64,000 nucleotides of DNA from Nitrospiraceae bacterium (lineage in GTDB: Bacteria > Nitrospirota > Nitrospiria > Nitrospirales > UBA8639): positions 372,001 through 436,000 of the forward strand of contig JACKFE010000003.1 of the NCBI GenBank assembly GCA_020632635.1. Reading direction: 5' to 3'. A model generated the notes under the pieces. It saw only the letters and a list, made by a program, of their open reading frames with translations. It was not told the origin of the DNA and ran no database searches. The translations under genes were made by a program, and so were the position numbers. Shown here in pieces: positions 33,399 to 42,106 of this stretch; position 1 is the first letter of the stretch, and each line of letters begins with the position of its first letter.

Positions 33399-34379
33399 TT
33401 ACGCTTGAGTGTGCGCCACGTACGCGGGATTGTCCGAATGGATCCGATCAGCAGATTTCGAGGAAGCCTGACACCATACCTGATTCCCCTTCCCCAAGAA
33501 TTTCATCTTTTGAAAACTCATGGCCTTGGCCATGGCAATGCCCCGCCCATGACTTTCCAATAGGCGTTCGGGATGTAAGCCTTCATACTGTGTCCAATCG
33601 AATCCCGGGCCCTCATCAACGATAAGAAACGTTAAGGCTTCGGGAATTCGCTCAAGCTGAACCCGCACGGTTTTCAGAAGGTTTTCCTGAAGAGTCATAC
33701 GATGCGCCAGTTCCTCCTCCCAACGATTTTCAGCCTGCAATCGCGTTTTTTCCTCAAAATCGATGCCTAAATTGCCATGCTCCACCGCGTTGCACAGTAA
33801 CTCATTCAGGCCAAAGGCCACCTTATCCGGCTCTTGACAGCCTTGCCCCAGAAAAATAGCTAAGGCATACGCCTCTTCCATCGTACGAATGTGGAATTGC
33901 CCCTGCTGAAGAAATTGTACGCTGTGGAGGGGTGCGGACAAACTTCGTTGAATGGCCACCCATTTCATCCGTTCAGCCAATGCCGCCCGAACCATCCGCA
34001 CTAACGTGTGCGCATCAAAGGGTTTGACCAGATAAAAGAAAACCCCGGCCTCTATCCCTTCGCAGATTTCCTGAGGACTCCCAGCCGCGGTGGCCATGAT
34101 GACAGGGATCCATTGCAAGGCCTCATGCGTTTTCAATTCCGCCATCACCTCCAACCCGTTCGTGCCGGTCATCATGCGATCCAGCACAATTACATCGAAG
34201 CCTCTGGCGGAATTCCTGAGCACCTCGAGCGCCTGAGTCCCGCTCGTTACCTGAGTGAGGTGATAAGGCTCCTCTTGAAGAACAGCCGACATGACGTCCA
34301 GATTTATCGAATCATCATCGACCAGGAGAATGCGTGGGTTCGTCGTCATATTCCCCTGAATCATGTCACGATTCATCAC
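33399..34379 (-). CDS. Receiver-HATPase (RsbW-like) fusion protein
   Basis: 326 aa. Receiver about 15-135 (Asp21-23, acceptor Asp67, Lys119-Pro120), short linker, then an RsbW/HATPase_c_2 domain with N box GLNELLCNAVEHGNLG (about 190-205), DEGPGFDW and SHGRGIAMAK. No HisKA helix, so it is a serine-kinase/anti-sigma type output under receiver control. It can start at a GTG (34379), ATG (34376) or ATG 34349; the last has AGGGGAA just upstream. It follows the receiver-PP2C gene by 27 bp. Closely similar in layout to the protein at 35882-36781. Confidence 0.88.
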   Translation of the reverse strand: MMNRDMIQGNMTTNPRILLVDDDSINLDVMSAVLQEEPYHLTQVTSGTQALEVLRNSARGFDVIVLDRMMTGTNGLEVMAELKTHEALQWIPVIMATAAGSPQEICEGIEAGVFFYLVKPFDAHTLVRMVRAALAERMKWVAIQRSLSAPLHSVQFLQQGQFHIRTMEEAYALAIFLGQGCQEPDKVAFGLNELLCNAVEHGNLGIDFEEKTRLQAENRWEEELAHRMTLQENLLKTVRVQLERIPEALTFLIVDEGPGFDWTQYEGLHPERLLESHGRGIAMAKAMSFQKMKFLGKGNQVWCQASSKSADRIHSDNPAYVAHTQA

Positions 34380-34406
34380 CTAACCAAGTCATCGCCAATT
34401 CATCGG

Positions 34407-35648
34407 TCAATGAAATTCAAGCCCCACCACAGCCACATCGTCGGCAAAGGTCATTTTCTGCTGCCATGCTTGACTTTCCTGGACAACCGCCTGCAAGCTG
34501 AATCGCATGGACCGTCCGCGCTGTTTTTCCAACGTCCGTTGAAGCCGATCTTGGCCCCAAATTTCTTCCTGGTTATTCAACACCTCATAAATTCCGTCAC
34601 TAAACAGATAAAGCCGGTCCCCGGGCTGCGTCATCATTTCTTGTGTCCCAAACGCCTCCCCGGGACAAAATCCAATGGGCCAGGACTTTGCCCCGAGAAC
34701 GGCCCCCGGCTCATCTTTCCGAATCAGGATGCCTCCCGGATGTCCGGCCGTCGCATATCGAAGCACGCGTGTAGACCATTGATAGACCCCCAGCCAAATA
34801 GTGAAATACTCGCCTTGGTCCGTTAACGGATAATCCTCGTTTAATTTAGAGAGGATGCGTCCTGGGTCCACACTTCGAAATTGAAACCGCACCGAATCTT
34901 CCTGAAACAGATTGGATAACGAAATGGCGCGTAAGGCGGCACCAATTCCATGACCGGACATATCCAAGATCATCATTCCCACAAAATCCGCACCCCATTT
35001 ATTCACTTGAAACAAGTCGCCGCCCAGCTTCAACGAGGGCAAAAACCGCCAGTCCAAGTTAACTCCGGGAACCACCTCCCCGATCCGGGGCAGCAGGGTA
35101 CGGACAAAATCTGCTCCGGTTTGTAACTCAGCATCCAGTTCAGCCTGCTTGGCGGTTAACAGTCTATTAGATGTCTCAAGTTGCAATAACAGATGACGGG
35201 TTCTCAATCCGGCATTGATTCTGGCCGCAATTTCTTGCTCCGACGCGGTTTTCGGCAAAAAGTCATCCGCGCCACGACTAAGCCCCTCGGCAATCTGGTC
35301 AGGCTTGTCCAATGCCGTCATCAGAATAAAATGAATATTTCGGAGGGCATCGTCCGCTTTCATGATTTCACACAAGCCAGGACCGTCCAGTTTGGGCATC
35401 ATCCAGTCCGATACCACCAAGTCCACGGGTTCCCGACGAAGAATGGCTAAAGCCTCTTCGCCATTTTCGGCCTCGAGCAATCGATGGCCGAGAACTTTCA
35501 ATCGGCGTTTGGCCACCATACGAACCAGTTTTTCGTCATCGACCAACAAAATGGTAAAAACCCGTTGACTCTCACCGACGGAAACGGCGGGTGCAGGAAG
35601 GACATCCACAGTTGGGGGACTCGCTGGCTGTTGAAGGTGGCTAGACAT
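34407..35648 (-). CDS. Receiver-PP2C (RsbU/SpoIIE-type) phosphatase
   Basis: 413 aa. Receiver about 30-150 (Asp37/38, acceptor Asp81, Lys133), coiled coil about 150-180, PP2C-like domain 190-412 with metal-binding motifs GGDLF (209-213), DMSGHG (229-234) and FADDVAVV near the end. Such proteins dephosphorylate STAS antagonists when their receiver is activated. The STAS gene downstream (32791) and receiver-HATPase neighbours complete a partner-switch set. The ATG has no good Shine-Dalgarno, so the start is less certain. Confidence 0.9.
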   Translation of the reverse strand: MSSHLQQPASPPTVDVLPAPAVSVGESQRVFTILLVDDEKLVRMVAKRRLKVLGHRLLEAENGEEALAILRREPVDLVVSDWMMPKLDGPGLCEIMKADDALRNIHFILMTALDKPDQIAEGLSRGADDFLPKTASEQEIAARINAGLRTRHLLLQLETSNRLLTAKQAELDAELQTGADFVRTLLPRIGEVVPGVNLDWRFLPSLKLGGDLFQVNKWGADFVGMMILDMSGHGIGAALRAISLSNLFQEDSVRFQFRSVDPGRILSKLNEDYPLTDQGEYFTIWLGVYQWSTRVLRYATAGHPGGILIRKDEPGAVLGAKSWPIGFCPGEAFGTQEMMTQPGDRLYLFSDGIYEVLNNQEEIWGQDRLQRTLEKQRGRSMRFSLQAVVQESQAWQQKMTFADDVAVVGLEFH

Positions 35649-35852
35649 AGGTCATCGTAAAGTCTCGGAACGCTTTCATTCCAAGATCATTTCTTCTTCA
35701 AAATGCATCGGTCTTTTCGATCGAAAACTCAACAAACATGAATATTTCTATGACTAGCCACGCGATTCTAACCCCAGAAAGCCATGACCGCCATTTACCA
35801 TACGATCAATACCACCAAAAGAGACATGTCCGCGAGGGGATTGGCAACAGGA

Positions 35853-35874
35853 AACCGGGGAGACGCTCCCGGTT
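35853..35874 (-). terminator. Hairpin after the receiver-HATPase gene
   Basis: Minus strand AACCGGGAG, loop CGT, CTCCCCGGTT with one bulged base, then TTCCTGTTG. It begins 8 bp past the stop of the gene at 35882-36781 and could terminate that transcript; the T-tract is poor. Confidence 0.5.
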
Positions 35875-35881
35875 CGGAAAA

Positions 35882-36781
35882 TCAGGGAAGGGCAACCACA
35901 CACATCAACTGGTTTCCAACACCCTGATACTCGATCGAGTCAAAGCTCAACGCTCGCGCCAACGCGATTCCCCGCCCATGTGTCGCGAACCCTCGATCGG
36001 GACTCATGTCCAAATATTGGGTCCAGTCAAACCCCACTCCTTGATCGGTGATCGTAAACTCAATGGTTTTCTCGTTTCGGAGAAAGGCAATTTGGGCATT
36101 TTTCTGGGCAAACTCAGGAAGAGAAAGCCGCCGCGTTAGTTCAGTATCCATGGCGCCCTCGGCTTGTAACCGTGACTTTTCTTCATAGGTGATCTGCAAA
36201 TTGCCATGCTCAATGGCATTCACCATAAGTTCGGTCAATCCCAACACCACTCGTCCAGGATCGGGGCAGGCATTCGCCAACAATAAGGATAAAATATGCG
36301 CTTCTTCCATAGTACGAAAATGAAATTGCGCAGAATCCAGGCATAAAAAAATCCTCGTCTGCTCGGCTAACTCGCGATGGAGCGCCTTCACTTTCGCATA
36401 ATCACGCACCGCAGCCCGCACAATGGCCAGCACGACTTCCTTCGTAAAAGGCTTGGTCAGATAATAGAAGGCTCCGGCTTCGATCCCTTGGCGGACTTCT
36501 TCAGGGGATCCGGCTGCCGTTTGCATGATGACCGGAAGAAAATCGAGCGCGCCATTGGCTTTAATCTTGGCCAGCACTTCCATGCCATTCATCACCGGCA
36601 TCATCCGATCTAATAACACCGCGTCAAACCGGTCAGGCTCCTGTTCAAGCCGGCCCCACGCCTCCCCTCCATCCATTGCCGACACGGTCTGATAACCCGC
36701 CCCCTCCAGATGATCGATCAGAATTTCCAGATTGATCGGGTCATCATCAACGAGCAGCAACGTGGGTTGATGATTGTTCAT
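35882..36781 (-). CDS. Receiver-HATPase (RsbW-like) fusion protein
   Basis: 299 aa. Receiver about 5-125 with Asp12-14, acceptor Asp58 and Lys-Pro in LTKPFTK; RsbW-type HATPase with GLTELMVNAIEHGNLQ, TDQGVGFDW and THGRGIALA. It overlaps the 3' end of the haem-sensor kinase gene by 35 bp, so the two are probably translationally coupled and the kinase is its likely phosphodonor. The ATG at 36781 (GGAGG eight bases upstream) is preferred over a GTG one codon earlier. Paralogous to 33399-34379. Confidence 0.88.
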   Translation of the reverse strand: MNNHQPTLLLVDDDPINLEILIDHLEGAGYQTVSAMDGGEAWGRLEQEPDRFDAVLLDRMMPVMNGMEVLAKIKANGALDFLPVIMQTAAGSPEEVRQGIEAGAFYYLTKPFTKEVVLAIVRAAVRDYAKVKALHRELAEQTRIFLCLDSAQFHFRTMEEAHILSLLLANACPDPGRVVLGLTELMVNAIEHGNLQITYEEKSRLQAEGAMDTELTRRLSLPEFAQKNAQIAFLRNEKTIEFTITDQGVGFDWTQYLDMSPDRGFATHGRGIALARALSFDSIEYQGVGNQLMCVVALP

Positions 36782-38783
36782 CACAGCCCTCCTTTACCAT
36801 TTTGGTCCATTCTGGTGGTTGGGAGGGAAGAAGAAACGTGAAGGAGGCTCCCCCACCCGAATAATTTTCCGCCCAAATCCTTCCCCCATGTGCGTGAATG
36901 ATTTCCTGACAAATGGCCAGCCCCAACCCCGTGCCTCCGGCTCCCGTTTTGGTTTTACTACTTTGAACAAACTTATCGAACACCGCCTCCAATTCTTCCT
37001 CAGGAATACCCATTCCTTCATCCCGCACGGTGAGAAACACCCCCGGCTTGGTTCCCCGGTCGGTTCGCCGTCGTCCACTCGGGATTGGAGCCAATTGAAT
37101 GGTAATGGTGATTCCTTTTCCAGACGGCGTAAATTTGATGGCATTGGACAGAAGATTCAGGACCACACGTCCAATTTTTTCATGATCACAAATTAAAAAA
37201 GCCTCCTGCTCGGGGCCATGAAATTGCACGCTCAAGGCTTTCTGGTTGACTAAGACCTCACATTCATTGAGCACGTCCTGAACAATGCCTTTCAGGTCCG
37301 CTTCCCGGAGATTCAGGGGCATTTTCCCAGCTTCAAATTTTGAAAGGTCCAGCAAATCATTCAGCAATCCCAACAGCCGTTTCCCGCTCTCCCCAATCCG
37401 CATGAGATAATGTTTGATTTTTTCTTGGGAAGCGGTTTCCAGTTTTTCTTGGGCCATGGCATTAAAACTCAGAATGGCATGCATAGGGGTGCGTAACTCA
37501 TGCGTCATGTTGGTCAGAAATTCCGATTTGGCCCGATTGGCCTGCTCGGCCGCATCTTTGGCCACTCTTAAGGCATGAGTCCGTTCCTCGACGAGGTCCT
37601 GAAGAGTTTTTTGATGCACTTGCAATTCTCGCTCAATGGCTATCCGGTCCGTGATATCCCGCACAAAGGCACTGAAATGAACCGTCCCTTTTCCATGAAT
37701 AGCTTGGATGGCCAACTCAATCGGAAACTCATGCCCAGACCGATGTACCGCGTTGACTTCAATACGTTGATTGAGCACAGCCCCTTCCCCGGTGGTTAAA
37801 TACCGGTGTAACCCTTGTTCATGAGCTTTCCGTTGCGCTAACGGAATGATGGTTGTGGAGAGAAGGGTTCCCAGGACTTCCTGCTTGCTCCATCCAAACA
37901 TTTTTTCGGCACGGGGATTCCATTCGGAAATACACCCCCGGCTATCCATGGCAATAACGGCATCCAACGCACCTTCTACCATCAAGCGAATGTTCTCCTC
38001 CCGGTCTTGTAACTGCTGCGTTCGCTGCCGCACATGCCGCTCGAGATCCAACGAGGACTTCCGCAAATGCCCAGTCACGAAAGCCACACCTCCTAACCCC
38101 ACTCCAAGCAACCCCACCAACAGCGCAAACGTCCCGGCCAACTGTTGGTGCATTTCCCCCGTGACCTCGTCCAACGATTGGGTCACCTCCAGCACCCCAC
38201 GAACGTCCCCAATTTTCCAATCGTTTTTGGCAATTTCCAAAGATTGATTATGGCAGTCCACGCAACTGTCATGCATAACATCGGCAATGGCATAGCGGAT
38301 GACCCTGTGCCCCTGCTGCTCTTCAAATCGAAAAAACGGCTCATTGGGTCGTTGGCGAAGATGCTGAAGGGCGTCACGCTCAAACTCATCTTTAGGCCCC
38401 CCATCTTTTCGCCAAGGGAACGGATAATCGCTGTATAACCGAACCCGCTCAATCTGATGATGTTTGGGCAAACGTTCACCCAACATGACACTCAAGGTCA
38501 CCGGCAACGGAATGGCCCCCGGATACGCTTGATAATCATGTGCCACCCGAATGTTGGCCCCTTGAACCCGATCCACGACCTCTGAAGTATATAAGGCACG
38601 AAACTCCGACAAGGCATGGACATATCGGTTCGCATCCTGAACAGCCATTTTTTCCACGAGATACGTCGACAACGTATCCACATGCCACACCACGCCTAGA
38701 ATCGCCACCGCAGCAATCATGCTCAGCACAAGCATGGTTCGTTCAAACAGCCAGCGTTTGAGTGAAATCAATATTTTATTCAT
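36747..38783 (-). CDS. Membrane histidine kinase with c-type haem sensor domain
   Basis: 678 aa. Membrane helix about 16-36, periplasmic Tll0287/DUF3365 domain with haem site Cys174-x-x-Cys177-His178 (CVDCH), second helix about 215-238, coiled coil, PAS about 262-382, HisKA with His428 (MTHELRTPMHAIL), HATPase with LNLLSNAIKFT, DEGMGI and GTGLGLAI. Likely senses redox state or a small gas ligand through haem (inference) and phosphorylates the receiver of the overlapping downstream gene. Ends in a short variable tail that overlaps that gene. Confidence 0.93.
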   Translation of the reverse strand: MNKILISLKRWLFERTMLVLSMIAAVAILGVVWHVDTLSTYLVEKMAVQDANRYVHALSEFRALYTSEVVDRVQGANIRVAHDYQAYPGAIPLPVTLSVMLGERLPKHHQIERVRLYSDYPFPWRKDGGPKDEFERDALQHLRQRPNEPFFRFEEQQGHRVIRYAIADVMHDSCVDCHNQSLEIAKNDWKIGDVRGVLEVTQSLDEVTGEMHQQLAGTFALLVGLLGVGLGGVAFVTGHLRKSSLDLERHVRQRTQQLQDREENIRLMVEGALDAVIAMDSRGCISEWNPRAEKMFGWSKQEVLGTLLSTTIIPLAQRKAHEQGLHRYLTTGEGAVLNQRIEVNAVHRSGHEFPIELAIQAIHGKGTVHFSAFVRDITDRIAIERELQVHQKTLQDLVEERTHALRVAKDAAEQANRAKSEFLTNMTHELRTPMHAILSFNAMAQEKLETASQEKIKHYLMRIGESGKRLLGLLNDLLDLSKFEAGKMPLNLREADLKGIVQDVLNECEVLVNQKALSVQFHGPEQEAFLICDHEKIGRVVLNLLSNAIKFTPSGKGITITIQLAPIPSGRRRTDRGTKPGVFLTVRDEGMGIPEEELEAVFDKFVQSSKTKTGAGGTGLGLAICQEIIHAHGGRIWAENYSGGGASFTFLLPSQPPEWTKMVKEGCDEQSSTHVAAR

Positions 38784-39059
38784 ATCGGGTTCAGGCCAAT
38801 GTTCTCGAAGATTGGCCGGAAACGGTGCTTGATTTACTCGCGACCGTCAGTGTCTCCTGAGACTGTTTGAGCATGACCAGAAACTCATGTTTAGGGGAAC
38901 CACCGATCGCGGTCATTGCCCGAGGTAGGATTTTGGAGGTGGGAAAGATTTCCCTGAACAAGAAACCATCGTCAAGAGGGATAAGGGGACGAAGCACGTG
39001 TCTCAAACCTTCAAACCGTTTAGTACCGTGGCCCCGTCACCTGAAGCCATGCGCTCCGG
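38784..39059. other. Gap between fliA and the haem-sensor kinase
   Basis: 276 bp. No terminator with a T-tract is evident after fliA, so read-through into the kinase gene is possible. The one open frame here (38791-39006) starts at a TTG with no ribosome site and has no recognisable domain. Confidence 0.4.
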
Positions 39060-39839
39060 TTACCGATCCAACCGGGAGTGAAGCAGAGCTTTCAGCCGGA
39101 CCATGGCTTGAGCATGCAATTGGCAAATTCGTGATTCCGTCACACTCAATACCACGCCAATTTCCTTCATCGTCAATTCTTCAAAGTAATACAGCGTCAG
39201 CACCAGACGCTGACGTTCGGGCAGTCGTTCGATCGCCTCCACCAGAGCACGCCGGGCATCCTCCGAAACCAACGATTCGAGCGGCGTGAGTTGATCACGG
39301 TCAGCCAGCGCATCAAGAATCGGATGACTGTCCTCGTCATTGGTCCCCAGATCATCCAAACTCAACACCACCGAGCCTTTGGCCTGCAACAATGTTTCAT
39401 CCACTTCATGAGGCTCCATGCCCAGCACCTCAGCCAGTTCCGCCTCGGACGGGGGACGGCCCTTTCGCTTGGTCCATTCGTTGGCCGCATGCTGAATTTT
39501 GCCGATGCGCTCCCGTAGGGACCGCGGCACCCAATCCATCGCCCGGATTTCATCCAGCATGGCCCCACGAATACGAAATTCGGCATACGTACGAAATTTG
39601 ATCTCTCTCGAAGGATCAAATTTGGTCATCGCATCCAACAGACCGACCATCCCGGCACTCATCAAGTCTTCCACATTCAACCCGCTCGAGACCCGCATCG
39701 CTAACCGCATCGCCATATATTTGATGACCGGCAAAAACTCCTGGATCAAATTTTCCCGCTCTTCCAGCGAAAGAGATAATTTCGTCGGAATCGCCGCCGT
39801 CGGTTTTGCCGGAGAGGCCGTCACTGGACCTTGTTTCAT
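39060..39839 (-). CDS. fliA: Flagellar sigma factor FliA (sigma-28)
   Basis: 259 aa. Regions 2 (about 28-100: NVEDLMSAGMVGLLDAMTKFD, FRTYAEFRIRGAMLDEIR), 3 (about 105-165: DWVPRSLRERIGKIQ) and 4 (about 200-255: LPERQRLVLTLYYFEELTMKEIG, then the SRICQLHAQA helix). It directs late flagellar and chemotaxis transcription; a fitting promoter lies at 22128-22154. No FlgM anti-sigma gene is seen in the window. It is the last gene of the fliL operon, 3 bp after flhG. Confidence 0.95.
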   Translation of the reverse strand: MKQGPVTASPAKPTAAIPTKLSLSLEERENLIQEFLPVIKYMAMRLAMRVSSGLNVEDLMSAGMVGLLDAMTKFDPSREIKFRTYAEFRIRGAMLDEIRAMDWVPRSLRERIGKIQHAANEWTKRKGRPPSEAELAEVLGMEPHEVDETLLQAKGSVVLSLDDLGTNDEDSHPILDALADRDQLTPLESLVSEDARRALVEAIERLPERQRLVLTLYYFEELTMKEIGVVLSVTESRICQLHAQAMVRLKALLHSRLDR

Positions 39840-39842
39840 ACC

Positions 39843-40769
39843 TTATCCTTCCATGACAGTTTGGGTGGCAGCCATGGCCGCCGGCCCGAATAATTGAAAT
39901 CCTCCTTGCCAGGAGGGGTCACCGGTCCATTGATGGACGTGCGTCGCCAACGTGTGAAAAGCCCGGCTGGATGGGGCTCGCGGATAGAGATCACACACCG
40001 CACGTTGTTGCGTGACCGCCATCCCAATATAGTCATCCAGAGGGATACATCCCACGTAATCTAACCTCAACGTCAAAAAGCGATCGGTGACGAGACTAAA
40101 CTTCCGAAAGACTTCTTTGCCCTCTTGCACATTCTTTGCCCGATTAATCAGCAGTCGAAATGACCGCAGGTGATAGCGTGTCGAGAGGATTTTCACCAGC
40201 GCGTACGCATCGGTTAACGAACTGGGATCCGGGGTCACGACGATAAGCGTTTCGTGCGCCACGAGGCTGAAATAGAGAACGTTGGCCGAAATGCCCGCCG
40301 CGCAATCGATGCAAAGCAGATCCGGCGGATCCGGCAATTGCAAAAATGCCGATTGCAGGTGCAATTGTTGCTCGTAATTGAGGTGGGAAAATTCCTGCCC
40401 CCCTGACGTCGCGGGCAAAATATGGATTCCGGCAGGCCCCGGCGTCAGCACCTGGCTCAAACGTTGATGGCCGGAAAGCACATCCTCAATGGTATATTTG
40501 GGGGTCACACCCAACACGATATCCACATTTCCCAACGCTAAGTCCGCGTCCATCACCAACACTTTTCGGCCTTGCCGTGCGGATGCCACGGCCAAATTCA
40601 CCACCACATTGGTTTTTCCGACGCCACCTTTGCCGGAACTGACCGCGACGACTTGAACTTTGGACATGGGTCCGAGGGCAGGTGGATTCATGGCCTGGCG
40701 AAGTCCGGTCGCCTGATCCGGCCTTGAGCCATGCAGAGTCGGCATGATCACCGCCCCTTGACCATTCAT
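39843..40769 (-). CDS. flhG: Flagellar number regulator FlhG (FleN, MinD-like ATPase)
   Basis: 308 aa. Deviant Walker A KGGVGKT (47-53), MinD-like core (DADLALGNVDIVLG) and a C-terminal amphipathic segment. The N-terminus has DQATGLRQ, the motif by which FlhG stimulates the GTPase of FlhF. It limits flagellar number and in some species restrains FlrA/FleQ-type activators. Starts with a 4-bp ATGA overlap with flhF. Confidence 0.93.
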   Translation of the reverse strand: MNGQGAVIMPTLHGSRPDQATGLRQAMNPPALGPMSKVQVVAVSSGKGGVGKTNVVVNLAVASARQGRKVLVMDADLALGNVDIVLGVTPKYTIEDVLSGHQRLSQVLTPGPAGIHILPATSGGQEFSHLNYEQQLHLQSAFLQLPDPPDLLCIDCAAGISANVLYFSLVAHETLIVVTPDPSSLTDAYALVKILSTRYHLRSFRLLINRAKNVQEGKEVFRKFSLVTDRFLTLRLDYVGCIPLDDYIGMAVTQQRAVCDLYPRAPSSRAFHTLATHVHQWTGDPSWQGGFQLFGPAAMAATQTVMEG

Positions 40770-42106
40770 TGGCGACCTCCGCCCACACCGGCCAGGGACG
40801 GAGACGGAGGGATGCCCAACCCTTCCCCACGAATCAGTTCGACCAAGCGCCTACGGGTCGCGACTTCCAAGTCTTCCGGAACCCGTTGGCCGGCGGACAG
40901 AAATGAGACCGGAATGCCCGCCTGCGACAGGACATTAAACAAGGCCCCGTAGGTCGAGACCTCATCCAATTTGGTCCAAATGATTCGATGAATGGGCAAG
41001 GACTGATACCGTCGGACGACCTCCATCAGACCGGACTCAGCCACGGGCGCGGCCAAGACCAGGTGATTCTCCAGTTTGAGTCGTCCCCGATTCAGCGTCA
41101 GTAATTCATCATAGCCCGCTTGATCACGCGGGCTCCGCCCTGCCGTATCGATTAAAATATAATCGGCATGTTCATGCCGGTGAACACAATCCAACAAATC
41201 CTGGGGCGAGACGGCCACTTCCAGGGGGATTTTCAGGATTTTGGCATACACGCGTAATTGTTCCACCGCCGCGACGCGATACGTATCCAGCGTGATTAAG
41301 ACCGTTTTACAGTCTGGTTGCTGTTGGCGGGCCATCCCGGCTAATTTCGCCACCGTCGTGGTTTTCCCAACTCCGGTGGGTCCCACCAGCATCATGATTT
41401 TTTGCTCATGGGTCTTGCCCAATCCGGTCCCCGGTGCGGAAAGCGCCTGTTCCATCCGATCCACTATGAGATCTTTCACCATATCCCGATTGCCAATGTT
41501 CACGGTCCCCAGGGTTTCCACGATGGACCGGAGCAGATCATGCGCGATCTGAGCGTTCACACCATGAGCCACCAAGCCCTGATAATCTTCCATCAATCCC
41601 CCGGGCAATCCATCCACGCGTTTTCGCAACCGATGTTCCAAGGCCTCCCCGACCACAATGCGCAGACCTTCCAGTTCATGACGGAGGGGACCCAAGACCC
41701 GCTCGGGGTCACGCTGTTCCTCGCGCAACCGGCGAATCTCTTCCCGCATCTCCTGCATTTGCTCTTTCATCGGATCCAAGGCCGTGGCGACTTTTAATTG
41801 TTCACGGAAGTTGGCATCCGGATCAGGTTCGACAGGCTGGAACGCCGGTTTGGGTTTTTCCAGCGGGGCCGAGGCTTTCCTTAACGCGGCCAATGCGGCC
41901 AGAGATTGCTTCCGTGGAGCCTCGGCTTGTTGAGTTTGATCCACCGCCGCCGTCACCTCCACCATGGATTGACTCATCAATCCAAACAGTCCCCCGCCTT
42001 TTTGGACTCGCCGGGACGAGACGATGACCGCATCCGGCCCTAACTCGGCTTTGACCGCTTGGAGGGCCTCTTGTAACGTGAGTGCTTCAAACCGTTTCAG
42101 CTTCAT
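40766..42106 (-). CDS. flhF: Flagellar positioning SRP-like GTPase FlhF
   Basis: 446 aa. Basic N-domain (about 1-60), variable Pro/Lys linker, helical N domain (about 160-235) and NG GTPase with G1 GPTGVGKT (242-249), DTYRVAAVEQLR, DTAGRSPRD and TKLDE. It sets the polar site of flagellar assembly together with FlhG, suggesting polar flagella. Its start lies inside the 3' end of flhA (20-bp overlap). Confidence 0.95.
   Translation of the reverse strand: MKLKRFEALTLQEALQAVKAELGPDAVIVSSRRVQKGGGLFGLMSQSMVEVTAAVDQTQQAEAPRKQSLAALAALRKASAPLEKPKPAFQPVEPDPDANFREQLKVATALDPMKEQMQEMREEIRRLREEQRDPERVLGPLRHELEGLRIVVGEALEHRLRKRVDGLPGGLMEDYQGLVAHGVNAQIAHDLLRSIVETLGTVNIGNRDMVKDLIVDRMEQALSAPGTGLGKTHEQKIMMLVGPTGVGKTTTVAKLAGMARQQQPDCKTVLITLDTYRVAAVEQLRVYAKILKIPLEVAVSPQDLLDCVHRHEHADYILIDTAGRSPRDQAGYDELLTLNRGRLKLENHLVLAAPVAESGLMEVVRRYQSLPIHRIIWTKLDEVSTYGALFNVLSQAGIPVSFLSAGQRVPEDLEVATRRRLVELIRGEGLGIPPSPSLAGVGGGRQ

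Noticed and set aside
38791..39006. 71-codon minus-strand frame between fliA and the haem kinase
   Set aside because: TTG start without a ribosome site, no recognisable family.
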